Shown here piece after piece: positions 43,001 to 50,649 of a stretch of 64,000 bases of DNA (positions are counted from its first letter, which is position 1; every line of letters begins with the position of its first letter). The stretch lies in contig NZ_WXYO01000009.1 in the NCBI RefSeq assembly GCF_009901585.1, positions 1-64,000 on the forward strand, in the 5' to 3' direction. The notes under the pieces were generated by a model. It worked only from the letters and a program-made list of their open reading frames with translations. It made no database searches and had not been told where the DNA came from. The position numbers and the translations under genes were made by a program. The stretch comes from Poritiphilus flavus. Its GTDB lineage: Bacteria > Bacteroidota > Bacteroidia > Flavobacteriales > Flavobacteriaceae.

Positions 43001-43067
43001 CCAAACCGTTCGCTATTACATTTTTACCGCTTGTCATAATACCGTTTCCCGGCCGCTGATTACAGTA

Positions 43068-43075
43068 TATATTTG
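43068..43075 (+). promoter_or_regulatory. Putative promoter (-7 box) upstream of the small membrane peptide
   Basis: TATATTTG matches TAnnTTTG exactly, and TTTC stands at the -33 position with the standard 19-bp spacer (43045-43048). It would begin a transcript about 40 nt before the first small frame at 43114. Confidence 0.5.
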
Positions 43076-43177
43076 AATAAGAAATGAGATAGAAACCATT
43101 AAATCCAAAAGTTATGGTCACTTTAGCAAAATTGGTAATCACCTTACTTTTAAGTGTAATCCTTTAAGAAGTACGAT

Positions 43178-43303
43178 ATGAGAATTCAAACCGCTACCCT
43201 GAAATTATCGTTGAGATCTTTTGCTGTATTCACCTCAGTGGTCTTGATAATGTTTGGCTTGGGATTCCTTGTTGGTAAGGGCCTCTATTATCTTTTCAAT
43301 TAA
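43178..43303 (+). CDS. Small single-pass membrane peptide, 41 residues
   Basis: An ATG frame encoding 41 residues: a basic, polar start (MRIQTATLKLSLRSF) and one long hydrophobic helix (about residues 15-34, AVFTSVVLIMFGLGFLVGKG) ending in LYYLFN. It lies between two TATATTTG boxes and 50 bp upstream of the LytS-type kinase gene. The topology is convincing for a small membrane protein, but no family is recognised. A 17-residue hydrophobic frame at 43114-43167 (MVTLAKLVITLLLSVIL) precedes it by 10 bp and may be a leader peptide or a signal-peptide remnant. Confidence 0.55.
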   Translation: MRIQTATLKLSLRSFAVFTSVVLIMFGLGFLVGKGLYYLFN

Positions 43304-43326
43304 TGTTAATTGATTCTGGAATACCC

Positions 43327-43334
43327 TATATTTG
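43327..43334 (+). promoter_or_regulatory. Putative -7 box of the LytS-LytTR operon
   Basis: TATATTTG matches TAnnTTTG and ends 19 bp before the kinase ATG at 43354. The -33 region is poor (TTG with a 14-bp spacer). Confidence 0.45.
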
Positions 43335-43353
43335 AGGCTTTCCGCCAAATGTT

Positions 43354-44412
43354 ATGGAATTATCTGCAACCAAGCGCAATCGCATATTTTGGCTCCTTCA
43401 ATTTCTGGGTTGGGGATTTATAAATGCATTCTCCTTTTTTCTTTTCACGAAAGTCAGTCTTGAATTCATCATTTTTTCTATTCTTTCCGGAATTTTTATT
43501 GGTGTTTTCACTACCTCCTTACTTAGAAATTACCTTAAAAAACAGAACCTCTTTGACCAGTTTGGACTTAAGGAAATCCTTAAGATTGCCATTTCTACTG
43601 TTTTGTGCTCGGCTCTTTACGGCTCTATGAGTTTCGCTGCAGGATTCTTCTATGGAAAGTACATGCCGACCGTAGATGAGATTGAAATCAAAATACTTGA
43701 GAATTATAACAGTTTTTGGCTCATAGCTGTTAATTCCCTCTTTATTATTTTCGTTTGGGTGGTTTGCTACCTGGTCATAAAGCTATTGCTTAAACTGAAT
43801 GCAGACCGCATAGAACGCCTGGAACTGAATACAACCTTGAAACAGGCACAGTTAAATACCCTCAAGGGCCAGATCAACCCGCATTTTATGTTTAACAGTC
43901 TGAACAATATCCGGGGGTTGATGCTGGAGGATGTTGAGAAGTCGAGGGATATGTTGACCAAACTTTCGGAAATGCTCAGATATTCACTTACCCAGAATGA
44001 CGGGAATGCCATTGCCCTGGAACAGGAACTGGAGATGGTGGAGAACTATATTGACTTGTCTAAAATTCAGTTTGAGGACAGGCTTCGCTTTGAGAAAGAC
44101 ATTGACCCAAAATCTCTACACCTCAGTATTCCCCCAATGATAGTGCAACTGCTGGTAGAGAACGGAACCAAACATGGAATATCCAAACTCAAGCAAGGCG
44201 GGACCATTGCGCTAAAGACCAATGTTGAAGAAGATCAACTGACCATTCGCGTTAGTAATACAGGAAGCTTGAAAATGGGTAAGAATACCACGCAATTAGG
44301 GCTAAAAAATATAAGGCAGCGATTAAGGCTGCTATATGGCGAAAGGGCCACTTTTGGGCTAAAAGAAGAAAACGGAGAAGTAGTGGCAACCATAAAGATT
44401 CCGTTATCATGA
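43354..44412 (+). CDS. LytS-type sensor histidine kinase
   Basis: A 352-residue membrane kinase. Four hydrophobic helices fill about residues 10-150, then a short coiled coil (ADRIERLELNTTLKQAQLNT) leads into the His_kinase domain with the phospho-acceptor in LKGQINPHFMFNSLNNIRGL (His about 176). The ATPase domain shows PPMIVQLLVENGTKHGISKL (N-box) and LGLKNIRQRLRLLYG. No periplasmic sensor domain is evident, so it probably senses through the membrane part. Its stop overlaps the response-regulator start by 4 bp (ATGA). Confidence 0.93.
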   Translation: MELSATKRNRIFWLLQFLGWGFINAFSFFLFTKVSLEFIIFSILSGIFIGVFTTSLLRNYLKKQNLFDQFGLKEILKIAISTVLCSALYGSMSFAAGFFYGKYMPTVDEIEIKILENYNSFWLIAVNSLFIIFVWVVCYLVIKLLLKLNADRIERLELNTTLKQAQLNTLKGQINPHFMFNSLNNIRGLMLEDVEKSRDMLTKLSEMLRYSLTQNDGNAIALEQELEMVENYIDLSKIQFEDRLRFEKDIDPKSLHLSIPPMIVQLLVENGTKHGISKLKQGGTIALKTNVEEDQLTIRVSNTGSLKMGKNTTQLGLKNIRQRLRLLYGERATFGLKEENGEVVATIKIPLS

Positions 44413-45140
44413 GCAAAATAAACACGGTAATTGTTGAAGATTCCAGACTTGCCAGGAACGAGCTAAAGGAGATGATCAAGAAATATTCCCGGATTTCGCT
44501 TGTCGGGGAGGCTGAAAATGTGGATCAGGCTTATGAGCTCATAAATGAAACAAGGCCAGACCTGATCTTTTTGGATATCAATATGCCGGAGAAAGATGGT
44601 TTTGAACTGCTTGAAATGCTGGATGAGGTTCCCATAACGGTTTTTACTACCGCTTTTGACGAATACGCCATAAAATCCTTTGAGTACAATGCCCTGGACT
44701 ATCTGCTAAAGCCAATAAATGAAAAGAGATTTGCTGTCGCGATGGAAAAAATTGAGGCCAGACTGGAAGCCATGGATTCTAAAAGCTCCGGGCATGAATC
44801 GCGCCTCACAGATAAAAGCCAGATCTTTATTAAGGATGGTGAAAAATGCTGGCTGGTACGCATAGAGGAAATCCTCCTTTTTGAGATCGTCGGAAACTAT
44901 ACCCGTGTCTTTTTTAAGGAAGAGAAACCAATGTTGTACAAGTCTTTAAACCAGGTAGAAGAAAAACTTCCTCTTGCCAACTTTTTCAGGGCAAATAGAC
45001 AGCAAATCATCAATATTAACTTCATCAAGGAAGTGGTTCCCTGGTTCAATGGAAAGCTGAAGTTGACCATGACCAATGGGGAAGAGGTAGAAGTATCCCG
45101 TAGGCAATCCTACATTTTTAAAGACAAGATGAGCCTTTAA
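44409..45140 (+). CDS. LytTR-family response regulator
   Basis: A 243-residue regulator. The receiver domain (1-120) has VIVEDSRLARNELKEMIKKY, the phospho-acceptor in DLIFLDINMPEKDGFELL (Asp about 56), the Thr in VFTTAFDEYAIKSFEYNALD and the Lys in YLLKPINEKRF. The LytTR DNA-binding domain (about 140-243) has IFIKDGEKCWLVRIEEILLF and FFRANRQQIININFIKEVVP. It is translationally coupled to the kinase. Possible target promoters include that of the adjoining small membrane peptide, but no direct-repeat LytTR site was identified. Confidence 0.94.
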   Translation: MSKINTVIVEDSRLARNELKEMIKKYSRISLVGEAENVDQAYELINETRPDLIFLDINMPEKDGFELLEMLDEVPITVFTTAFDEYAIKSFEYNALDYLLKPINEKRFAVAMEKIEARLEAMDSKSSGHESRLTDKSQIFIKDGEKCWLVRIEEILLFEIVGNYTRVFFKEEKPMLYKSLNQVEEKLPLANFFRANRQQIININFIKEVVPWFNGKLKLTMTNGEEVEVSRRQSYIFKDKMSL

Positions 45141-45144
45141 TACC

Positions 45145-45173
45145 AAAAAAAAACGGCCCCCTGAGGGGACCGT
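45145..45173 (-). terminator. Terminator of the DoxX-like gene (minus strand)
   Basis: Stem acggcccc / ggggaccgt with one bulge and loop ctga; the A-run to its left is a T-run after the hairpin on the minus strand. It lies 30 bp after the stop at 45203 and may also slow the convergent LytTR transcript. Confidence 0.75.
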
Positions 45174-45202
45174 CCACAAATTGTTTCAGGGATATAAATC
45201 AG

Positions 45203-45577
45203 TTAACCAGCGAGTAAACTCTGGTATTTATCCTTGTACCCAAAAAGTACTGCTATATTTAGTACAATGAGTGCAACCGCTCCTCCTATACCCTCTGGTG
45301 CAAGGGCAATATGAAAGAGTATTGCATTTACGGAAACACTCATCAGAATTAAGGCCATTAATGCTCCGTACTTATTAAAGATCAGGGCTAAGCCCGCTAC
45401 AATCTCCACAATAGCCACGAGCGAAAGGGTATTGGTGCTCATCATTGCCCCGAAGTAGGCAGCGACATCGTCACTAGGTTCTCCCATTGGAATAAATTGT
45501 AAGAATTTGTTCAGGCCAAAGACCAGGACAAACAGGCCAAGAAGGATCCTGATGACCATAAAAACTTTAGAATTCAT
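45203..45577 (-). CDS. DoxX-like small membrane protein
   Basis: A 124-residue protein from the ATG at 45577 (MNSKVFMVIRILLGLFVLVF). Four membrane helices are visible: about 5-24, 45-70, 75-93 and 98-116. RILLGLFVLVFGLNKFLQFI, the helix with VEIVAGLALIFNKYGALMAL and the short C-terminal tail are typical of the DoxX/DUF4149-neighbour family, a broad group of small quinone- or redox-associated membrane proteins. No partner gene adjoins it, so its role is open. Confidence 0.8.
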   Translation of the reverse strand: MNSKVFMVIRILLGLFVLVFGLNKFLQFIPMGEPSDDVAAYFGAMMSTNTLSLVAIVEIVAGLALIFNKYGALMALILMSVSVNAILFHIALAPEGIGGAVALIVLNIAVLFGYKDKYQSLLAG

Positions 45578-45841
45578 AGGTTTTAGTTTAGTTGTTAACA
45601 CAATAAATGTACGCAAAAACCGTCAATATGGTAAAATTTATAAGCTTTTGTTGAAATAATCACAAAAATTTAAAGTTCTAGTACTTCTGCCAAACCAGAC
45701 TCGAATAGTGATCCAAACAACCTGCTTTTAAAGCCGGTCCGGTCGATTTTTATAGGTTGATTGGCATTATATTATTTCAATTAACCAGGCATTTAAGGAA
45801 TCAAAAGAGTTTTCGACCAAAAAGGAAAAGAATTAAGCGCT

Positions 45842-46723
45842 ATGAAATTGAGGTTTCTCTTAGTAGTTCTGGTATTCGTTACCGGCTTATCGGCTCAGAA
45901 ATCTCCCGAACTGCATCAAATAGAAGAGCTCATAAGTTTGGGTAAATTTGAAGCGGCGGAGTCCTTATTGCTTCAAGCTGTTCAAAACAATTCAACCCCT
46001 GAATTACAGGACAGGCTGGGGGAAGTTTACGGATTTCAGCAAAAATGGGATAAAGCCATAGAAGTTTATTCCCAATTGTCAGAATCCTTTCCTCAAAATG
46101 CGGATTACAGCTTTAAATATGGTGGTTCCCTTGCAAAAAAGGCTCAGAATGGCAACAAATTCAGGGCACTGACCCTGGTCAGCAAAATAAAGTCAAACCT
46201 AAAACGCGCCGTAGAAATAGACCCCGGGCATATTCAAGCTTATTGGGCCTTGGTGGATCTCTATGTTTCCCTTCCAGGGATTTTGGGTGGCAGTAATTCC
46301 AGGGCGATGGAATACGCCAAGCGCTTACAATCTATCTCTACCCTGGATGGCTACCTCGCCACGGGCTATGTTTACGAGTATGATGATAAACCGGAACAGG
46401 CAAAAAAGGCATATATGCAAGCCCTTCAGTTACTCGGGAATTTCAAAACACTAAGCCGCAACCAATTGCATTATCAGATTGGGAAGATCTGTGGCACCTA
46501 CGGAACCCGAATAGAGCAGGGGATATGGCATATGCGGCAATACATCGAGAACTATACTGCCTTGGATGGTGTACCTCTGGAGTGGGCGCATTATAGAATG
46601 GCCAAACTACATCGGAAAAACGGTGCTACGGACAAGGCATTAGCAAGTATTGAAAATGCACTGAAACTGAAGAATTCTTTTGGTCCGGCACTGGAGGAAA
46701 AAGAGAAGATCTTATCGCCCTAG
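45842..46723 (+). CDS. Secreted tetratricopeptide-repeat protein
   Basis: A 293-residue protein with a signal peptide (MKLRFLLVVLVFVTGLSAQ) and about five to six TPR-like helical repeats, e.g. ISLGKFEAAESLLLQAVQNN, YGFQQKWDKAIEVYSQLSES, YDDKPEQAKKAYMQALQLLG and NGATDKALASIENALKLKNS. The central part with AVEIDPGHIQAYWALVDLYV and PGILGGSNSRAMEYAK resembles TRAP-type 'tetratricopeptide repeat' proteins of Bacteroidota. It most likely acts as a periplasmic binding scaffold. It converges with the SDR gene with a 1-bp gap. Confidence 0.85.
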   Translation: MKLRFLLVVLVFVTGLSAQKSPELHQIEELISLGKFEAAESLLLQAVQNNSTPELQDRLGEVYGFQQKWDKAIEVYSQLSESFPQNADYSFKYGGSLAKKAQNGNKFRALTLVSKIKSNLKRAVEIDPGHIQAYWALVDLYVSLPGILGGSNSRAMEYAKRLQSISTLDGYLATGYVYEYDDKPEQAKKAYMQALQLLGNFKTLSRNQLHYQIGKICGTYGTRIEQGIWHMRQYIENYTALDGVPLEWAHYRMAKLHRKNGATDKALASIENALKLKNSFGPALEEKEKILSP

Positions 46724-46724
46724 A

Positions 46725-47510
46725 CTAGAGGGATTTAAGCAGCCCACCATCTATGGGAATATTGATCCCGGTGATATAGGAGGCCTTCTCAGAGGCCAAA
46801 AACGCGACCAAATAACCGTACTCACGGGGGTCACCAATACGTTTCATGGGCACCTGCTCTTCCATATTGGCCCGCACTTCACTTTCAGCAATACCGAGTT
46901 GCTCGGCCTTTTTAGCATTCAGATCTGCTATTCGCTCCGTATCAAAATAACCTGTAAGTATATTGTTAACGGTGATCCCGTCCCTGGCAACATCGGTAGC
47001 CAGAGTCTTGGACCAGGTGACCACCGCTGCGCGGATGCTATTGGAAAGTGCGAGATAAGAAAGGGGTTCTTTTACAGAAATTGAAGCCACATTGATAATC
47101 CTTCCCCAGGACTGTTGCTGCATATGCCTTAAGGCCAGTTGGGTAGTAAAGACTACGGATTTGAACAACAGGTCGAAGGCCTCCTGGTAATCTTCAACCT
47201 CTTTTTCCAGACTACCACCGGCTGCCGGTCCCTGAGTGTTGTTCACGAGGATATCAACTTCATTTTCGGCAAAATAAGTTTCCATGGTTTTCCGGTATTC
47301 GGCAAATCCCGAGAAGTCTACCTTTAGATAACTGTGCTGTTGTTCTTCCGTTGAGGGTAGAGATTTCACAATCGCTTTCAGCTTATCTTCGCTCCTGGCC
47401 ATGAGGGTAACACTTGCTCCGCTGGCAGCCAATTGCTCTGCAATGGCCCTGCCAATACCACGGCTACTACCCCCGATCAGGGCTTTTTTGCCTTTAAGGG
47501 AAACCAACAT
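46725..47510 (-). CDS. Short-chain dehydrogenase/reductase (SDR) family oxidoreductase
   Basis: A 261-residue classical SDR. ALIGGSSRGIGRAIAEQLAA (about residues 10-29) is the NAD(P) site, VDILVNNTQGP the NNxG-equivalent (NTQG in place of NNAG), INVASISVKEP carries the Ser, and YLALSNSIRAAV stands where Tyr-x3-Lys is expected: the Lys is replaced by Ser-Ile-Arg, i.e. YxxxS/N, which is unusual. The C-terminus DGGLLKSL is typical of FabG-like members. The following cupin gene lies 16 bp upstream in the same direction. Confidence 0.88.
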   Translation of the reverse strand: MLVSLKGKKALIGGSSRGIGRAIAEQLAASGASVTLMARSEDKLKAIVKSLPSTEEQQHSYLKVDFSGFAEYRKTMETYFAENEVDILVNNTQGPAAGGSLEKEVEDYQEAFDLLFKSVVFTTQLALRHMQQQSWGRIINVASISVKEPLSYLALSNSIRAAVVTWSKTLATDVARDGITVNNILTGYFDTERIADLNAKKAEQLGIAESEVRANMEEQVPMKRIGDPREYGYLVAFLASEKASYITGINIPIDGGLLKSL

Positions 47511-47526
47511 AATACAGCTGATTTAA

Positions 47527-47844
47527 TTATTTATACTCTTCGCGTACCGGACTAAAAACGTCCAGAAGTCTGCATGGGGTAAGGGCTTTACCTCCATGAG
47601 GGGTATGGGCTGGGATCACCACCAGTTCGTCCGGGCTATATACCTTGGTAACGCCGCCTACAGTAAATTCAAAACGACCCTCCAATACCTGCATGATCTG
47701 CTCATGCATATGGGAATGTTCAGGTACTACCGCACCTTCTTCCACCTCCCAGAAAGCCATAGACATGTTTTCCCCGTGAACCATTTTTCCGTGGTAGCCG
47801 GGCATAATTTCCTTTGATTTAATTTCAGAAAGCTTGATATCCAT
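47527..47844 (-). CDS. Cupin-domain protein
   Basis: A 105-residue single-domain cupin. Metal-binding motif one is VPEHSHMHEQIMQVLEGRFE (about residues 36-55: His, His, Glu), and motif two is VVIPAHTPHGGKAL (about 73-86). The protein is small and probably dimeric. It is encoded just upstream of the SDR gene with a 16-bp gap, so the two may act on a shared small substrate; that is inference from position. Confidence 0.88.
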   Translation of the reverse strand: MDIKLSEIKSKEIMPGYHGKMVHGENMSMAFWEVEEGAVVPEHSHMHEQIMQVLEGRFEFTVGGVTKVYSPDELVVIPAHTPHGGKALTPCRLLDVFSPVREEYK

Positions 47845-47943
47845 CTCCCGAAGTTTTTACGAAGATAAAAAGAATCTCAGCACCCTAAAAGCGGTTTGCC
47901 GGGCACTTTTCAATCCCTATCTTTACGCCATAATTCGGTTTAG

Positions 47944-49305
47944 ATGCACATCCATTTTATAGCAATCGGGGGCAGTGCTATGCACAACCTGGCCCTGGCC
48001 CTGCACGAAAAGGGCTATCAGATCACGGGGAGTGATGACGTCATTTTTGAACCCTCAAGAGGAAGACTGGAGAAAAAGGGATTGTTGCCTGCCAAGATGG
48101 GATGGTTTCCGGAACGCATAGACAGCAAACCGGACGCAGTGATCCTGGGAATGCATGCCAAGCCGGATAATCCTGAACTTCTCAGAGCACAGGAATTAGG
48201 GATAAAGATATACTCCTACCCGGAATTTTTATACGAGCAATCACAACACAAAACCAGGGTAGTCATCGGAGGGAGCCATGGCAAGACCACAATTACTTCG
48301 ATGATATTGCATGTACTTCAATATCACGGAAAGGAAACAGACTACATGGTAGGTGCCCAGCTGGAGGGTTTTGACCGGATGGTACATCTTACTGAAACCA
48401 ATGATTTCATTGTTTTGGAAGGGGATGAATATTTGTCTTCTCCGATTGACAGACGCCCTAAATTCCACCTATACCAGCCCAATATCGCGTTGCTCAGTGG
48501 GATCGCATGGGACCATATCAACGTATTTCCCACATTTGATAATTATGTAGAACAATTCCAGATCTTTATTGACAGTATTGTACAGGGAGGAAGCATCACC
48601 TATAACGAGGAAGATAGTCAGCTGAAAAAGCTGGTGGAGTCTTCGGATAAAGCCATTCGGAAGTTTCCGTATGTAACGCCTGAATTCTCGGTTTCCGATG
48701 GAACCACACTGCTACAAACCCCGGAAGGCCCCATGCCAATAGAAGTCTTCGGAAAACACAACCTGAGCAATCTGGCTGGTGCAAAATGGATCTGTCAGCA
48801 AATGGGAGTTGATGAAGACGATTTTTATGAGGCCATTGCCTCTTTCAAAGGGGCTTCAAAGAGGTTGGAAAAGATCGCGGCGGGAGCCACTTCTGTGGGG
48901 TATAAGGATTTTGCCCATTCTCCAAGTAAGGTGGCAGCGACTACACAAGCCGTAAAAGAACAGTACCCGGACAAAAGGCTGTTAGCCTGCCTGGAATTGC
49001 ATACCTATAGCAGCCTCAATTCGGAATTTCTGCAGGAGTATAAAGACAGCCTGGAGGCTGCAGATGAGGCAGCAGTATTCTATTCCCCTGAAGCCATCAG
49101 GATCAAAAGGCTGGAAGAAGTGGATGCCGAAGACATTATGCGGGCATTCGGACGAACGGACCTAAGGGTATACACAGACCCAAAAAGCTTTAGTGACTTT
49201 TTGTTCGAGCAGTCTTTTAACGATACCGTTCTCTTGTTGATGAGTTCCGGAAATTATGGAGGGTTAGACTTATCAGCCGTTGCAGCGGAGGTAGAAAAGT
49301 TCTAA
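47944..49305 (+). CDS. mpl: UDP-N-acetylmuramate:L-alanyl-gamma-D-glutamyl-meso-diaminopimelate ligase Mpl
   Basis: A 453-residue Mur-family ligase for murein recycling. MHIHFIAIGGSAMHNLALAL starts the Rossmann domain, the ATP loop is VVIGGSHGKTTITSMILHVL (about residues 104-123), and FIVLEGDEYLSSPIDRRPKF (about 157-176) with LSGIAWDHINVFPTFDNYVE are the Mpl hallmarks that separate it from MurC. KDFAHSPSKVAATTQAVKEQ marks the C-terminal domain. It reattaches recovered tripeptide to UDP-MurNAc, so the organism has meso-DAP peptidoglycan. A TATCTTTA box at about 47918 may be its -7 element. Confidence 0.94.
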   Translation: MHIHFIAIGGSAMHNLALALHEKGYQITGSDDVIFEPSRGRLEKKGLLPAKMGWFPERIDSKPDAVILGMHAKPDNPELLRAQELGIKIYSYPEFLYEQSQHKTRVVIGGSHGKTTITSMILHVLQYHGKETDYMVGAQLEGFDRMVHLTETNDFIVLEGDEYLSSPIDRRPKFHLYQPNIALLSGIAWDHINVFPTFDNYVEQFQIFIDSIVQGGSITYNEEDSQLKKLVESSDKAIRKFPYVTPEFSVSDGTTLLQTPEGPMPIEVFGKHNLSNLAGAKWICQQMGVDEDDFYEAIASFKGASKRLEKIAAGATSVGYKDFAHSPSKVAATTQAVKEQYPDKRLLACLELHTYSSLNSEFLQEYKDSLEAADEAAVFYSPEAIRIKRLEEVDAEDIMRAFGRTDLRVYTDPKSFSDFLFEQSFNDTVLLLMSSGNYGGLDLSAVAAEVEKF

Positions 49306-49385
49306 AGCCAAATAGACCTGTTCCTTAACCAAGCCCATGGGATTCCACGCCATTTAAAACTTAAAACTTAGCAATCATAATTTCC

Positions 49386-49835
49386 TCAAACGCCAAATTG
49401 CCTGAGGTGATGATCCAGGTGTTTGTATTGCAATTTCCCCCATTGCTCATGGGTAAAATCTCCGAAGGCGGGATGAGGATCCCAGGAAGTTTTGTTCTTG
49501 GCTTGATGGAATTCCGTTACCAGTTCAAGGAGTTTTGGCTTTTCTTCAGCAAAATCCTTTGGCGTAACTACCTTATACTCCTTTGCAGTAGGTTGGTTTG
49601 GCTTCCAGGGTTTGTCATCATACAAGGAAGACTTGAAACTTTTATAAAGCAGTTTCATAAAGAAATTGGGCTTTTTGAAGGCCTGTTTTCCCAGGCCCAC
49701 AGCCAGCGGATTCCGGCAGTGATTTAGCATTTGCGCCACATCCATTTTACCCCATTTCGCAGGAGAATCCGGACGCAAATTGTCTATGCGGGTCACAACT
49801 TCCTGGTAGACAGAATCATCAAAAATTGATTGCAT
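49386..49835 (-). CDS. DUF1569 family protein (DinB-like fold)
   Basis: A 149-residue protein from the ATG at 49835 (MQSIFDDSVYQEVVTRIDNL). KWGKMDVAQMLNHCRNPLAV (about residues 26-45) and the C-terminal HPAFGDFTHEQWGKLQYKHL plus DHHLRQFGV are the DUF1569 signature; the spaced His residues would bind metal in the DinB four-helix fold. Function is unknown; relatives of DinB include thiol-dependent detoxification enzymes. Single gene, divergent from radC with a 62-bp gap. Confidence 0.87.
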   Translation of the reverse strand: MQSIFDDSVYQEVVTRIDNLRPDSPAKWGKMDVAQMLNHCRNPLAVGLGKQAFKKPNFFMKLLYKSFKSSLYDDKPWKPNQPTAKEYKVVTPKDFAEEKPKLLELVTEFHQAKNKTSWDPHPAFGDFTHEQWGKLQYKHLDHHLRQFGV

Positions 49836-49897
49836 ATTTTCCTGGTATTTTCTGTGAGAAATGTACAATTTTTTTGTGAGTTACGTATCTTTAGAGT

Positions 49898-50596
49898 ATG
49901 CAAGAACAGCTTACTTCTTTTACTATAAAGCAATGGTCTGACGATGACAAGCCGCGGGAAAAACTGCTCAGGAAAGGACGCTCAGTAGTATCCAATGCTG
50001 AGCTGCTGGCGCTGTTGATCGGTTCTGGAAGCAAGCGGGAAAATGCTGTGATACTCGCAAGAAAGATACTTGCGGAAGTAGATAATGATCTTGCGGCTTT
50101 AGGGCGGCTTTCTGTTGCCCAACTTATGCAGTTTGAAGGCATTGGAGAAGCAAAAGCGGTAACTATTGCCGCGGCCCTTGAGATTGGCCGAAGACGGCAG
50201 GGAACAGATATCAAGGCGGTCTCCCGAATCAACAGCAGTTCAGATGCTTACAAATTACTCTTTCCAATGCTAAGTGAGCTGGCCCACGAAGAGTTCTGGA
50301 TCGTTTATCTCAATAATTCCCATAGGGTACTTCATATTGGCCAGCTGAGCAAAGGAGGCATAACAGGCACATTGGTAGATATCCGCCTTGCCATGAGACA
50401 AGCCCTTGAGTACGGGGCGGTTGCCCTTATTTTAGCCCACAACCATCCTTCTGGCACCTTAAAGCCCAGCAGGGCCGATAAAGAGATTACCGCTAAGTTG
50501 AAAACAGCCTCCGAGGCCTTGGATATTAGGATCCTGGATCATATCATACTGGGCCAACAGCAATACTTTAGTTTTGCAGATAGTGGAATGCTCTGA
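49898..50596 (+). CDS. radC: RadC family JAB-domain protein
   Basis: A 232-residue protein. The N-terminal UPF0758 helix-hairpin-helix part has DKPREKLLRKGRSVVSNAEL and MQFEGIGEAKAVTIAAALEI (about residues 73-92). The C-terminal JAB/MPN metalloprotease-like domain has VYLNNSHRVLHIGQLSKGGI and the zinc motif LILAHNHPSGTLKPSRADKE (about 177-196), with Glu from the region before it. Despite the name, a repair role has been questioned in E. coli; the biochemical function is not settled. It is 53 bp upstream of the deacetylase-like gene. Confidence 0.93.
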   Translation: MQEQLTSFTIKQWSDDDKPREKLLRKGRSVVSNAELLALLIGSGSKRENAVILARKILAEVDNDLAALGRLSVAQLMQFEGIGEAKAVTIAAALEIGRRRQGTDIKAVSRINSSSDAYKLLFPMLSELAHEEFWIVYLNNSHRVLHIGQLSKGGITGTLVDIRLAMRQALEYGAVALILAHNHPSGTLKPSRADKEITAKLKTASEALDIRILDHIILGQQQYFSFADSGML

Positions 50597-50649
50597 AACC
50601 GTTTGCCCGGTAGGGTCGGGAATTTGTACTTTTGGCTTTTCGTCATTCT

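Larger units (their letters stand above)
41772..43060. repeat. Non-coding repeat mosaic
   Basis: About 1.3 kb without credible genes. In order it holds hexamer runs (aagtac/aagtat, 41793-41850), a heptad pair split by a 16-bp palindrome (about 41877-41908), a GC-rich imperfect inverted repeat (about 41920-42000), the 225/241-bp tandem repeat (42081-42787) with a partial fourth copy, another aagtac run (about 42873-42900) and a 12-unit ACTGnnn array (42917-43000). Overlapping open frames of 61-98 residues here are translations of the repeat and show no start signals or domains. Confidence 0.85.
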
